A stretch of DNA of 64,000 nucleotides from Agrobacterium salinitolerans (GCF_002008225.1 NZ_MRDH01000023.1:1-64000); one strand, 5' to 3'; counted from the stretch's first letter, positions 33,809 to 43,324 are shown. A program made the numbers and translations. The notes: generated by a model not told the origin, from the sequence alone.

Positions 33809-35083
33809 TCACTTCAGCTTGCTTTGCAGCTCTTCCTTGATCTGTGCCACCGCATCCGTGCCACTCATGAAGCCCTGAATGGCCGGCGCGATGACGTTGA
33901 GCGCCGCATCATAGGCGGGTGAGGCAACGCCGGTGATCGTCGTTTTCGGATCGAACACAGCTGCTTCCGCAAGCGACGCATAGGTCGCATTCGGCTGCAT
34001 CGCCTTGTAGTCGCTGCCTTCGGTGATCGATTTATAGGCCGGGATATGGCCGGCATCGGCCCAGCTGATGGCGTGTTTTTCCATCCAGCCGATCACTTTC
34101 ATGACGGCTGCGCGCTTCTCGCCGGAAATGGTCTTGTCACCCTGGTTGGGAATGGCAAAAGCGTGCGAATCCGCCCAGGTGGCGCGTTTGCCCATGAACG
34201 GTGGAACTTCAACAGCGCTCCATTTGAAGCCCAGCTTGCCGTTTTTCTCCAGATCCTTGTAGGTGGGCACTTCCCAGACGCCGTTCAGCTGGAAGGCGGA
34301 TTTTCCGGCAGAGAACAGCGCGACGGAAGCTGGATATTCCGCCTGCTCGGGCGCCCAGCCGTTTTCGCGCCATTTCGACATGGTATCGATCGCCTTGGCG
34401 GCCTTTTCGGCATTGTCGCCGGCCAGAACCTCGCCATTGGTGACGAGTTCGCCGCCCTGTTGCGAGAACAACGTATAGAAGACACGCCAGACCCCGGCTT
34501 CTCCGCCGGACTGGTAGGTCACCGGTGTCTCGACGCCTTTCTCCTTCGCCCAGGCCAACGCCTTCTCAAAGTCATCCATCGTCTTGATGCCGGTCAGCTT
34601 GCCCTCGGCATCGATATAGGGCGAGCCTTTGAGAAGATCGGCATTGTAGTAAAGAATAAGCGCGTGAATATCGAAAGGCACGGCATAAAGCTTGCCGTCA
34701 TGGGTCGCCGCCTCAAGCGGAGCGCTGAAGAAATCGTCTTTCTTCAGGCCAGCATCTTCAAGGTCCTTGTCGGTGATTTCGCTCAGCACCTTTTCCTGCA
34801 GCGCCAGGGGCGCGCGGGACAGGTGATAGGTCATGACGTCAGGGCCCTCGCCGACGGCTGAGGCGGTTCGCACCTTGGTATAAAAGGGCACGCCCCACTC
34901 CAGTGTCGTTCCCTTGACCTGAATATCCGGGTGCTCCTTGTTGAAGGCATCGATCAACGCCTTCATGCGCACGCCATCGCCGCCGGACAGAAAGTCCCAC
35001 CAGACGATATCCTGTTTGGCCAGCGCCGGCAGGGCGGTCAAACCCAGAACCGTGCCAACAAGCAATGTCTTGATCAGTCTCAT
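33809..35083 (-). CDS. Carbohydrate ABC transporter substrate-binding protein, arabinoside operon
   Basis: 424 residues. Sec signal peptide (MRLIKTLLVGTVLGLTALPA, cut near ALA-KQ). CUT1-type solute-binding protein with the usual opening IVWWDFLSGGDGVRMKALID, AFNKEHPDIQVKG, and a FDIHALILYYNADLLK stretch. It delivers a sugar, likely arabinosides given the linked GH51 enzyme, to the two downstream permeases. Gene order on this strand: regulator, arabinofuranosidase, ATPase, binding protein, permease, permease. Confidence 0.9.
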   Translation of the reverse strand: MRLIKTLLVGTVLGLTALPALAKQDIVWWDFLSGGDGVRMKALIDAFNKEHPDIQVKGTTLEWGVPFYTKVRTASAVGEGPDVMTYHLSRAPLALQEKVLSEITDKDLEDAGLKKDDFFSAPLEAATHDGKLYAVPFDIHALILYYNADLLKGSPYIDAEGKLTGIKTMDDFEKALAWAKEKGVETPVTYQSGGEAGVWRVFYTLFSQQGGELVTNGEVLAGDNAEKAAKAIDTMSKWRENGWAPEQAEYPASVALFSAGKSAFQLNGVWEVPTYKDLEKNGKLGFKWSAVEVPPFMGKRATWADSHAFAIPNQGDKTISGEKRAAVMKVIGWMEKHAISWADAGHIPAYKSITEGSDYKAMQPNATYASLAEAAVFDPKTTITGVASPAYDAALNVIAPAIQGFMSGTDAVAQIKEELQSKLK

Positions 35084-35158
35084 CGTTCACTCCTCCCATT
35101 TATGTGGAAACACCCCTTGAAGAGGCGGTCTGCTCAATCGAAAGGCGCCTCCTCGCGC

Positions 35159-36232
35159 CTATCGCAATCTCTTGCCGTCGCTGTCGAACACCAGAATGTG
35201 TTCGGGCGAAGCGCTGAGCGACACGGACCGGCCATCGAGACTCTCGCGTGAGCCCTGCCGCTGCACGATGATTTCCTTGCCCGAGGGCGCGCGGGTGTAG
35301 AGATAGGAAACATCCCCCAGCTCCTCCGCCACCTCGACATTGACGGGCAAGGCGCCCTCCTGCGTTATCGTCAGATGCTCGGGCCGAACGCCGATCTCGA
35401 CCCGCTGGCCGGCGGAAACAGGCTGCAGAAGCCGTGCTTCGAGATGTCTCTCGCCGCCATCGAGCGAAAGCGTCACGACGCCGTTTCGCTGTTCGACAAT
35501 CTGCGCCTGCAGGAAGTTCATCGCCGGTGAGCCGATGAAGCCCGCGACGAACCGGTTGTCCGGATCGTCATAAAGGGTGAGCGGCGCACCCGCCTGCTGC
35601 ACGACGCCGCCCTTCAGCACGAAAATCCTGTCCGCAAGCGTCATGGCCTCCACCTGGTCATGCGTGACATAGATCATCGTCGCGCCCAGCTTGCGGTGAA
35701 GCCGGGTCAGTTCCAGCCGCATCTGCACACGCAGTTCGGCGTCCAGATTGGACAGCGGTTCATCGAACAGGAATACCTTCGGCTGCCGGACAATGGCGCG
35801 GCCGATGGCCACGCGCTGCCTCTGCCCGCCGGAAAGCTGCGAGGGCCGTTTGTGCAGATGCTCCTCGAGCTGGAGGACGCGCGCGGCCTCGCCCACCCTC
35901 TCCGTCACCTCCGCCTTCGGCCGGCGTGCAAGACGCAGGCTGAACGCCATGTTCTCGAACACCGTCAGATGCGGATAGAGCGCATAGTTCTGGAACACCA
36001 TCGCAACGCCGCGATCCGCCGGTTCGACTGCGGTGACATCACGCTCATCGATGGCGATGCGCCCGCCGCTGGTTTCCTCAAGGCCTGCGATCATGCGCAA
36101 CAGGGTCGATTTTCCGCAGCCGGAAGGCCCCACGAAGACCGCAAAGCTGCCGGCTGGAATTTCCATCGAAACATCCCGGATCGCCGCGAAGGATCCGAAG
36201 GACTTGGCGACATTGTTGAGACGGACACCCAT
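35159..36232 (-). CDS. Carbohydrate ABC transporter ATPase (UgpC/MsmK type), arabinoside operon
   Basis: 357 residues. Walker [10 protein letters not shown]-loop [12 protein letters not shown], signature LSGGQRQR, Walker [14 protein letters not shown]-loop VTHDQVEAM, then a TOBE domain with RPEHLTI. Energises the arabinoside importer. It starts 7 nt after the arabinofuranosidase stop with GAGGCGACC before ATG, so they are clearly co-transcribed. It is one of three closely similar CUT1 ATPases in this window. Confidence 0.92.
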   Translation of the reverse strand: MGVRLNNVAKSFGSFAAIRDVSMEIPAGSFAVFVGPSGCGKSTLLRMIAGLEETSGGRIAIDERDVTAVEPADRGVAMVFQNYALYPHLTVFENMAFSLRLARRPKAEVTERVGEAARVLQLEEHLHKRPSQLSGGQRQRVAIGRAIVRQPKVFLFDEPLSNLDAELRVQMRLELTRLHRKLGATMIYVTHDQVEAMTLADRIFVLKGGVVQQAGAPLTLYDDPDNRFVAGFIGSPAMNFLQAQIVEQRNGVVTLSLDGGERHLEARLLQPVSAGQRVEIGVRPEHLTITQEGALPVNVEVAEELGDVSYLYTRAPSGKEIIVQRQGSRESLDGRSVSLSASPEHILVFDSDGKRLR

Positions 36233-36239
36233 GGTCGCC

Positions 36240-37751
36240 TCACTGAACCTTCAGCCGAAGCACGTGATAGGACAGCGCTGGCACAGAACCCTTCAATGCC
36301 CCGTCCTCCACGGCGACGCCACTGCCCGGCACCGGCGCGACGCGATCCGGCTGGTCCGGCCCGTTGCCGACACGCAAATCGTATCCCGCCATGGCCAGAT
36401 GCAGGCTGAGCGTGGCGGATGAATAGCCGGTGAAGTTGACATCGATCTCCGCCGCTTCTGTCAGATGTCGGTTGAGCACGAACAGCGTCACCACACCTTC
36501 CGCTTCGTCATAAACCCCGGCAACATCGAGATATTTGACGTCATCGGCCGCGTTGCAATCGTAAGTCGGGCAATCGACGGCGATGTTCAGCGCGACACCA
36601 CGGCCATAAAGCGAGGCGAACTGATAGGGATAATAGATCGTCTGCCGCCAGGCCGGGCCGTTCTTTTCCGCCCGGATGGGGGCGATGACATTGACGAGCT
36701 GGGCGATGCAGGCGATGCGCACCCGGTCCGAACGGCGGATGAACTCGTTGAGCAGACCGGCGACGAACAGCGCATCCTCGAAGTTGTAAGTTTCCTCCAG
36801 AAGTGCGGGCGCTTCCGGCCAGTCCCAGCTCTTGATGCGTTTGCCGTCTTCTTCGCGGATGTGATACCAGACGTTCCATTCATCGAAGCAGATGGAAACA
36901 TCGTTCTTGGCGCGTTTCTTCGCCTTCACGTAATCGATGACCCCGGCAATCGTCTGGATATAGCGCCCGGTTTCCTCGATCTTGCCGAAATAGTTCAGCG
37001 TGTCGCGGCTGCTATTGCCGAAATATTTGTGCAGCGAGATATGATCGACATTCTCGTAGCACTCCTCCAGCACCTCGCGCTCCCATTCGGGATAGGTCGG
37101 CATGCCGTCATTGGAACTGCCGCAGACAATCGCTTCAATCGTCGGGTCGAAGCCCTTGAAGGCCTTGGCGGTTTCATTGGCGAGGCGGCCATATTCCACA
37201 GCCGTCTTGTGGCCGATCTGCCAGGGGCCGTCCATCTCGTTGCCGAGGCACCACATTTTCACACCGTGGGGCTTTTCAGTGCCGTGGCTGCGGCGCAGAT
37301 CGCTGAGAGCCGTGCCTCCTGGAAAGTTCACGTATTCGAGGAAGTTGCGGGCATCGTCCAGCCCACGGGAACCGAGATTGACGGCGAGCATCATCTCGAT
37401 GCCGGCCATCTGTGCCCAGTCGGCAAATTCATTGATGCCGATCTGGTTGGTTTCCTTCGAACGCCAAGCAAGGTCGAGACGGATGGGGCGCTGATCGCGC
37501 GGGCCGATGCCGTCTTCCCAGCGATAAGCTGACACGAAGTTGCCGCCGGGATAGCGGATCGCGGGAATTTTCAGGTCCTGCACGAATTTCAGGACGTCTT
37601 TGCGAAAGCCATTCGCATCCGCCTGCGGATGGCCGGGCTCATAAATCCCACCATAGATCGCACGCCCCATATGCTCGATGAAGGCGGAATAAAGACGATC
37701 GTCGATACGCCCAATCCGGAAGTCCCGGTGGACTGAAACCCGCGCTTTCAT
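36240..37751 (-). CDS. abfA: Alpha-L-arabinofuranosidase, GH51
   Basis: 503 residues, no signal peptide, so intracellular. It begins MKARVSVHRDFRIGRIDDRL and shows SAFIEHMGRAIYGGIYEPGH, PAIRYPGGNFVSAYRWEDGI, the acid/base Glu172 in CLGNEMDGPW and the nucleophile Glu291 in CFDEWNVWYH, with a C-terminal beta-sandwich domain. Length and motif spacing match GH51 enzymes. It removes terminal arabinofuranose from imported oligosaccharides from plant cell walls. ATG at 37751 has GGAGGAGAG upstream. It is the first structural gene after the ArsR-type regulator and an AT-rich palindromic operator. Confidence 0.93.
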   Translation of the reverse strand: MKARVSVHRDFRIGRIDDRLYSAFIEHMGRAIYGGIYEPGHPQADANGFRKDVLKFVQDLKIPAIRYPGGNFVSAYRWEDGIGPRDQRPIRLDLAWRSKETNQIGINEFADWAQMAGIEMMLAVNLGSRGLDDARNFLEYVNFPGGTALSDLRRSHGTEKPHGVKMWCLGNEMDGPWQIGHKTAVEYGRLANETAKAFKGFDPTIEAIVCGSSNDGMPTYPEWEREVLEECYENVDHISLHKYFGNSSRDTLNYFGKIEETGRYIQTIAGVIDYVKAKKRAKNDVSICFDEWNVWYHIREEDGKRIKSWDWPEAPALLEETYNFEDALFVAGLLNEFIRRSDRVRIACIAQLVNVIAPIRAEKNGPAWRQTIYYPYQFASLYGRGVALNIAVDCPTYDCNAADDVKYLDVAGVYDEAEGVVTLFVLNRHLTEAAEIDVNFTGYSSATLSLHLAMAGYDLRVGNGPDQPDRVAPVPGSGVAVEDGALKGSVPALSYHVLRLKVQ

Positions 37752-37782
37752 AAGGCTCTCCTCCCTGCGCATTTATATCTTA

Positions 37783-37804
37783 AAATATGATATGAACCAT
37801 ATTT
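37783..37804. promoter_or_regulatory. Palindromic operator before the arabinofuranosidase operon
   Basis: AAATATG-N8-CATATTT, a perfect 7-bp inverted repeat in a very AT-rich patch 32 nt upstream of the abfA start. It is well placed for repression by the ArsR-type regulator encoded immediately upstream. Confidence 0.5.
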
Positions 37805-37872
37805 GATAATATAGTTGCCGAGGGAATCCGCGCCTGTCAACCGCGAAAATCATACTTTTGAAAATTGAGGGT

Positions 37873-38802
37873 TCAGCCCGCGGTACGCAGGCGCAGGATG
37901 ATGTCCTGATCGTAATTGCCAAAGCCGCGGCCGAATATATTCAACCCGCCCGGATGTTTTGCATCGGCCTTGACCTCGATGCGCAAGCGGATGGAACGGT
38001 GGCTGGTCAGATCGATATCCGTCAGTGTCACATCCGAAATCCGGGTTCCGTCGACATAGGTTCCCTGTTCGGTGATGCGCCAGGTCTTGAGCATGCCATA
38101 TTGGGAACCGGAGAGCTTCCACCAGTCCGGCGTAAACGTGCCGCGCTTGTCGCCGAAGTCGCCGGGTGAGGTCCACACCCCGATTTCCTGGCCGTTGACG
38201 GATAGCGTAATATCGGACGGCCAGTTGCTGTGCGTTCCGGGCACTTCGGAGCTGACCTCCATCGAAAACTCGATTTCCTCGACTTCCCGCCCCTGAATCT
38301 TGGCATTATTGGGAAATTGATATTCCACGAAGCCGGAGGTCAACCACAGAAGCGCCGTCTTCATGCGGTCTGGATCCATGAATGTATCGGGCACATCAAG
38401 CAGCCCGATAATTCCCTCCGGCGAGCAGATGCCGCAGGGCGCGGTGACCGAACTTTGGGTGTAAAGACCGAGCGGCATGGCGACCGCGATGTAATTTGAT
38501 GTGACAGGCGCCTCGGGTTTTCGGAACGAAACGATGAGTTCGTCACAGGTGGCGAAGCAGATTTTCTGACTTCCCTTGCGCGCCTTGCGCGTTTCGGTTC
38601 GCAGAAGCCCCGCCTCCTCGAGAACGGCCACGCCGGCGGAAACGGTGGACTGGGGGAGTTCCAGTCTCTGTGCAATTTCGTTGACGTTGAGGCCGCTCGC
38701 CTCATGCAGCAGCTTTAATATTTGCACGCGGATCAGCGACGCCGCCGCCTTCAGGACATCGAATTCTTTTTCAGCATCAACGAGGAGAAAATTGGGCGCC
38801 AT
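37873..38802 (-). CDS. ArsR-type winged-helix regulator with large C-terminal sensor domain
   Basis: 309 residues. Residues 10-85 are an ArsR-like winged helix (EFDVLKAAASLIRVQILKLL, LNVNEIAQRLELPQSTVSAG). The remaining 220 residues form a separate beta-rich domain (WKLSGSQYGMLKTWRITEQG, LRIEVKADAKHPGGLNIFG). This architecture is known in regulators of carbohydrate operons in rhizobia and actinobacteria. It probably senses an arabinoside and controls the downstream operon, which starts 120 bp later in the same direction. Short palindromes upstream of its own start (38808-38819, 38827-38844) suggest autoregulation. Confidence 0.82.
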   Translation of the reverse strand: MAPNFLLVDAEKEFDVLKAAASLIRVQILKLLHEASGLNVNEIAQRLELPQSTVSAGVAVLEEAGLLRTETRKARKGSQKICFATCDELIVSFRKPEAPVTSNYIAVAMPLGLYTQSSVTAPCGICSPEGIIGLLDVPDTFMDPDRMKTALLWLTSGFVEYQFPNNAKIQGREVEEIEFSMEVSSEVPGTHSNWPSDITLSVNGQEIGVWTSPGDFGDKRGTFTPDWWKLSGSQYGMLKTWRITEQGTYVDGTRISDVTLTDIDLTSHRSIRLRIEVKADAKHPGGLNIFGRGFGNYDQDIILRLRTAG

Positions 38803-38930
38803 ATTCTAATCTTCAGATTTATCGATCCAGATCAGAATTTCTGGCTTAAATGCCATGCACTTGTCCAGTGCTGTTTGTCATACAGGCGCTTTTGAAAGGC
38901 ATGAAGCGCCATTCAGCCCGGGTGCTTCAC

Positions 38931-38970
38931 AAAAAAGAGCACCGCCACATGGCTCGACACCGTGTGGCGG
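38931..38970 (-). terminator. Rho-independent terminator of the orphan binding-protein gene
   Basis: An 11-bp stem (38943-38953 with 38960-38970, one G-U pair) with a 6-nt loop, followed on the minus strand by a T run (38931-38936). It lies just past the stop codon at 38985, so it ends that monocistronic transcript. Confidence 0.8.
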
Positions 38971-38984
38971 CGCCCGTTTCGTCG

Positions 38985-40277
38985 TCAGCCGCGCTTGCGC
39001 AGGGTCCGCGTGCCGGTGTCGACGAGATTTTGCGCCGCTTCATCCACGCTGGCGCGGCCGAAGGCGAGCGAATCGGCGATGGGGCGCATCACGCCACGGT
39101 CGAACTCGTTGGCGCCGATCGGGGCGGGTTCCGGATAGGCATCGGTCTTTCCGGACAGGCTTTCGATATAATCCACCGTCTTGCGCTCGGTCTCATTGAG
39201 CGTCGGCAACAGGGCCTCGCGCACGGCCTTGGCCGGCGGCACGCCACGTTCGACGCCGAGCGCCTTGCCGGCTTCCAGATCGTTGACAAAGAAGTTGATG
39301 AACTTCGCCGCCGCTTCCGCATTGGTCGAGGTGGACGAAATGGACCAGATGAGTCCCGGCCGGTAATAATGACCTGTCGGTTTGCCCGGCCCCTCGCCCG
39401 GCAGCATGCCGATGGACAGCGTTTGTTTATTGAGCTTCTGATAACCGACAAGCTGGTTGGAATAGGCAAAGCCGATAGCCGAATTGCCGAGCGTCAGGGC
39501 GTTGGATTCGATGGTATTGTCGTCACGGGTCTGAATGTCGGCGGAAACGCAAAGCTTGTTCTCGCGCAAATCCTCCCAATAGGCGAACCATTCCTTGGCG
39601 TCTTCCTTGTTGAAGCCGATGGTGCCGTCCTGAAACAGCAGCTTGCCGCGCTGGCGCAGCCAGACATCGAAAACATAATGATAACGCGCGCCATAGGGCA
39701 CGGCCCAGTAGTTCCGTTTTGCCGGACCGTTCTTCTTGAAATCGCGCGCCAGTTCCGCAAGCGCCTTCCAGGTGATCTGGTCCTGCGGCACGGAAACGCC
39801 GGCTTCCTTCAGCGTGTCGGCGTCATACATCATGCAGAAGGAATTCAGCCCGAGGCCGACGCCGTAAAGCTTGCCGTCGATGCGGCAGAGATCGACCTCG
39901 CTTTTGCCGAAGGTGGAAAGATCGAGCGACTTGCCGACGAACTGGTCCAGCTCCATGCAGGCGCCACGGCCGGAATAATCGGCAATGGTGGAAGGTTCGA
40001 GCTGGAAGATATCGGCGACGTTGCGCCCCGCCATCGATGTCGCAAGCTTGGTCCAGTAATCGGAACCGGCGATCATTTCGCCGCTGATCTCCGTTTGCGG
40101 GTTTGCCTTCTGGTAAAGGGCGATCACGTCGTTAGTGCGCTTGCTGCGGTCGGCAGATCCCCACCATACGCAGCGAAGCCGGGTTTCGGCCGCGGCCGCC
40201 CGAAAACCGCCCGCCGCCACGCCGAGACCGGCCAGCGCCGCCGTTACCAAAAATCCACGTCTGTCGATAGTTTGCAT
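38985..40277 (-). CDS. Orphan carbohydrate ABC transporter substrate-binding protein
   Basis: 430 residues. Export signal with a twin-arginine-like start (TIDRRGFLVTAALAGLGVAA). CUT1 family binding protein; the mature start LRCVWWGSADRSKRTNDVIA and stretches such as YWTKLATSMAGRNVADIFQL and NSFCMMYDADTLKEAG are clearly related to the binding protein at 48946-50235. No permease or ATPase is next to it on the same strand. It is divergent from a LacI regulator and terminated by its own hairpin. It may share the permeases at 47118-48939. Confidence 0.88.
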   Translation of the reverse strand: MQTIDRRGFLVTAALAGLGVAAGGFRAAAAETRLRCVWWGSADRSKRTNDVIALYQKANPQTEISGEMIAGSDYWTKLATSMAGRNVADIFQLEPSTIADYSGRGACMELDQFVGKSLDLSTFGKSEVDLCRIDGKLYGVGLGLNSFCMMYDADTLKEAGVSVPQDQITWKALAELARDFKKNGPAKRNYWAVPYGARYHYVFDVWLRQRGKLLFQDGTIGFNKEDAKEWFAYWEDLRENKLCVSADIQTRDDNTIESNALTLGNSAIGFAYSNQLVGYQKLNKQTLSIGMLPGEGPGKPTGHYYRPGLIWSISSTSTNAEAAAKFINFFVNDLEAGKALGVERGVPPAKAVREALLPTLNETERKTVDYIESLSGKTDAYPEPAPIGANEFDRGVMRPIADSLAFGRASVDEAAQNLVDTGTRTLRKRG

Positions 40278-40292
40278 CTGCTCCTCCCGCGT

Positions 40293-40374
40293 TTTGCAAA
40301 TTTTTCATTTACCACTTAAATTCTTGCAAATTTTCTCAGTTTGCAATATTTGCATCATATTAGATTTTTTTGCA
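40293..40374. promoter_or_regulatory. Cluster of TTGCAA operator half-sites for the LacI regulator
   Basis: The 112-bp gap between divergent genes holds repeated TTGCAA/TTTGCAAA elements at 40293-40300, 40324-40330, 40340-40346 and about 40369-40374, plus a palindrome TGCAA-TAT-TTGCA at 40342-40354. The palindromic form and position suit LacI-type operators acting in both directions. Confidence 0.6.
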
Positions 40375-40389
40375 AGCGCAGGAGACGAT

Positions 40390-41454
40390 ATGAACGATAC
40401 GCCCGACATCAGCCGCCCGCGCCAGTCGGATATCGCCCAGCGCGCCGGCGTTTCCATCAGCACCGTCTCGCGCGTTCTTGCAGGGGAAAAGGGTATCAGC
40501 GCGTCAATCCAGACCAAGGTTCTGGGGGTGGCGGCGGAACTTGGTTATCCCTTGCGGCCGGTCACAACCCAGACCGGCGGCGTGCCGCTGGAGGGCAAGA
40601 AAATCCTCGCCCTCATGTCCGCCGAAAGGGCGACCGGCGATATCGGCGCTTTTTATCACGATATTTTCGACATGCTGCGCAGCCTTGCCCAGACGGACGG
40701 TTTCGAACTCGACATCCGGCTTTTGCACCAGAAACAGGTGGATGATGCGCTGACCCAGCGGGTCTGCGAGGTGGACGGTCTTCTCGCCATCGGTCTCGAT
40801 CCCGAGGATGAAATCATCCACCGCATCACGCAGGGTGTGCTGCAACCGGTTCTGGTCAACAGCGCCGATCCCTTGATGATGCTGGACTGCGTTTCGCCTT
40901 CCAATTTTTACGGCGGGGCGCTGGCGGCGCGGCGGCTTCTGGAGCTCGGGCACCGCAAGGTCGCCTATATCGGCCCGCATCATCGCCACACCATAAGGGA
41001 GCGTATGCGCGGCTTCCGCCACACGATTCTTGAGGGAGAGGGAACGACCTATGAGGAGTTTCTGCTTTCGACGGCGGATAGCGGCTTCGGACAGGCAGGC
41101 GATGCAGTTCGCCAGCTATTGGCCAAAAACCCTGAACTCACCGGCATCTTCTGCATGAATGACGCGATTGCGCTCGGGGCGCTCGGGGCAGCGCAGGAGC
41201 TTGGCCTCGCCGTGCCGGACGATCTTTCCATCATCGGCTTCGACGACCTGCCCTTTGCCGAACTTTCCACGCCCCGTCTCAGCACCATCCGCGTCGACCG
41301 TCGAGAAATCGCCCGTGAGGCGGTGGAACTGATGCGCCGCCGGCTGACGGAACCCTCCGCCAATGCCCGTCAGGTGCAGCTTGGCGTGCAGCTGGTGGAA
41401 GGACAGACGGCCGGAAAGGCGAAAAAGACGAGAAAGGCAGCACGCGATGCATGA
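40390..41454 (+). CDS. LacI-family transcriptional regulator
   Basis: 354 residues. N-terminal LacI helix-turn-helix (SDIAQRAGVSISTVSRVLAG) with hinge, then a periplasmic-binding-protein-like sensor (about 65-335) with RRLLELGHRKVAYIGP, FCMNDAIALGALGAAQELGL, PDDLSIIGFDDLP and the LSTIRVDRREIAREAVELM end. It should repress the downstream catabolic genes and the divergent binding protein until a sugar-like inducer binds. ATG preceded by AGGAGAC. Its last 8 nt overlap the DUF2264 gene. Confidence 0.9.
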   Translation: MNDTPDISRPRQSDIAQRAGVSISTVSRVLAGEKGISASIQTKVLGVAAELGYPLRPVTTQTGGVPLEGKKILALMSAERATGDIGAFYHDIFDMLRSLAQTDGFELDIRLLHQKQVDDALTQRVCEVDGLLAIGLDPEDEIIHRITQGVLQPVLVNSADPLMMLDCVSPSNFYGGALAARRLLELGHRKVAYIGPHHRHTIRERMRGFRHTILEGEGTTYEEFLLSTADSGFGQAGDAVRQLLAKNPELTGIFCMNDAIALGALGAAQELGLAVPDDLSIIGFDDLPFAELSTPRLSTIRVDRREIAREAVELMRRRLTEPSANARQVQLGVQLVEGQTAGKAKKTRKAARDA

Positions 41455-43324
41455 CACCATGAGTAAGCCCACCATGGCCAGATTCAATCCGCTGCATGGC
41501 AATCCGCTCAAAAGCCGCGCCGATGTCCGACGGGCGCTGGATGACAGTTTCGCACCGCTTCTTCCCTATTTTTCGCCGGGCGGCGCAAGAGTGACGCTCA
41601 GCGGAGCCGCCGCGCATTTCGACCGGGCGGCGGCCGATCTGGAAGGTTTCGCTCGGCCGCTCTGGGGCATCGCACCGCTTGCGCTGAGCGGCGACCAATT
41701 CGACCATTGGCCGCTTCTGGCACAGGGAATTGCCAACGGCACCGATCCTTCCCATCCCGAATATTGGGGCGATGTGCGCCAGAAGGACCAGCGGCTGGTG
41801 GAGCTTGCAGCAATCGGGTTTGCGCTGCGGCTTGCGCCGCAGCACCTGTGGGAACCGCTGTCCGACGCGCAGAAAGACAATGTGCGGCGTTATCTGCTGG
41901 CGGCGCGCGAGCGCAATTACGCCGATAATAACTGGAAGTTCTTCCGGGTGATGGTCGATATGGCGCTTGATCATCTCGGCATCGAATTCGACCGCAGCCT
42001 GACCGAGACATTCCAGAAGGAACTGGACGAGTTCTATATTGCCGACGGCTGGTATCGTGACGGTAATTATCGCCGCATCGACCATTACATCGCCTTCGCC
42101 ATGCATTTTTACGGCCTGATCTACTCGAAACTCAGCAAGCCTGACGACGCCTACGCCGCACGTTACCGGGAGCGGGCGCGCCTCTTCGCCGGCGATTTCG
42201 CCAGCTGGTTCGATGAGGATGGCGGCACGCTCGCCTTCGGCCGCTCCATGACCTATCGCTTCGCCTGCGGCGGCTTCTGGGCCGGCCTTGCCTTTGCCGA
42301 TGAGGAGGCGCTGCCCTGGGGCGAAATCAAGGGGCTTTATCTGCAACATCTGCGCTGGTGGGCGAAAAAGCCGATTGCCGACCGCGACGGCGTGCTCTCC
42401 ATCGGTTACGCCTATCCGCAGCTCACCATGTCCGAAAGCTATAATTCGGCGGGCTCGCCCTACTGGGCCTTCAAGGCCTTTCTGCCGCTGGCCCTGCCGG
42501 AAAGCCACCCCTTCTGGCTGGCGCAGGAAAAACAGCCTGAAACATCCGCAAATCCAAAGCCGCTCGCTCATCCCGGCATGGTGCTGATGCGGGCCGCCGG
42601 CAATGTCACGGCACTTTCCAGTGGCCAGGAAAACCTTTCCATGCGTGGCGGGCCGGAGAAATATGCCAAATTCGCCTATTCCTCGCGTTACGGTTTCGGC
42701 GTGGAAGTGGACGAGCGTGGTTTCAAGACCAATGGTTTCGACAACATGCTGGCCTTTTCCGAAGACGGCCTGCACTACCGCGTGCGCGAGACCAACGAAA
42801 AGGTTCTGCTGGCCGGGGAAAGCCTGCGGGCGACATGGAAGCCGTTCCCGGATGTGGCGGTTGAAACGACGCTGATTGCGGCTGGCGACTGGCATATAAG
42901 GCTGCACCGGATCACCTCCGCCCGTCCCCTTTCGGTGACCGAAGGCGGCTTCGCTATCAACCGCAACGACGGCGACCGCGACGCCGTGCGCGAAGAGTCG
43001 GGCCGGGCGACTGCCGATTGCGGCACGGACATATCCGACATTGTCGATCTCGGCTCCAGCATAACCCGCCGCGGCGTGGCGCTGAAGGCGCTGCCCAACA
43101 CCAATCTCGTCAACGCCAAGACCACGGTGCCGCAATTGCGGGGCGAGATTCCGGCGGGCGAAACCCTACTTGCCTGCGCGGTCTTTGCGGGGATGGCCGG
43201 GCCAGAAAGCGAAAAAGCGCTGGCGACGCCACCTGTCTTTCCGGATATGGAGGCGCTCGACCGCCTGTTTGCCGAACGGGGCGTTTCGGTCAGCAGCATG
43301 GCGGCAACGGGAGAGCCGCAATGA
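41447..43324 (+). CDS. DUF2264 family protein, probable carbohydrate-processing alpha-barrel
   Basis: 625 residues, no signal peptide. Matches the DUF2264 pattern: NPLKSRADVRRALDDSFAPL, GAAAHFDRAAADLEGFARPL, then many Trp/Tyr-rich helices (DQFDHWPLLAQGIANGTDPS, NWKFFRVMVDMALDHLG, IADGWYRDGNYRRIDHYIAF, SYNSAGSPYWAFKAFLPLAL). These fit an alpha/alpha-toroid like those of unsaturated glucuronyl hydrolases and heparinases, followed by a beta-sandwich. Catalytic activity is not established for the family. It overlaps lacI by 8 nt and is coupled by ATGA to the next gene, so it belongs to the same catabolic operon. Confidence 0.82.
   Translation: MHDTMSKPTMARFNPLHGNPLKSRADVRRALDDSFAPLLPYFSPGGARVTLSGAAAHFDRAAADLEGFARPLWGIAPLALSGDQFDHWPLLAQGIANGTDPSHPEYWGDVRQKDQRLVELAAIGFALRLAPQHLWEPLSDAQKDNVRRYLLAARERNYADNNWKFFRVMVDMALDHLGIEFDRSLTETFQKELDEFYIADGWYRDGNYRRIDHYIAFAMHFYGLIYSKLSKPDDAYAARYRERARLFAGDFASWFDEDGGTLAFGRSMTYRFACGGFWAGLAFADEEALPWGEIKGLYLQHLRWWAKKPIADRDGVLSIGYAYPQLTMSESYNSAGSPYWAFKAFLPLALPESHPFWLAQEKQPETSANPKPLAHPGMVLMRAAGNVTALSSGQENLSMRGGPEKYAKFAYSSRYGFGVEVDERGFKTNGFDNMLAFSEDGLHYRVRETNEKVLLAGESLRATWKPFPDVAVETTLIAAGDWHIRLHRITSARPLSVTEGGFAINRNDGDRDAVREESGRATADCGTDISDIVDLGSSITRRGVALKALPNTNLVNAKTTVPQLRGEIPAGETLLACAVFAGMAGPESEKALATPPVFPDMEALDRLFAERGVSVSSMAATGEPQ

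Noticed and set aside
41279-43135. 618-residue minus-strand open frame opposite DUF2264
   Set aside because: Composition is typical of an antisense shadow, and the sense gene is translationally coupled on both sides.
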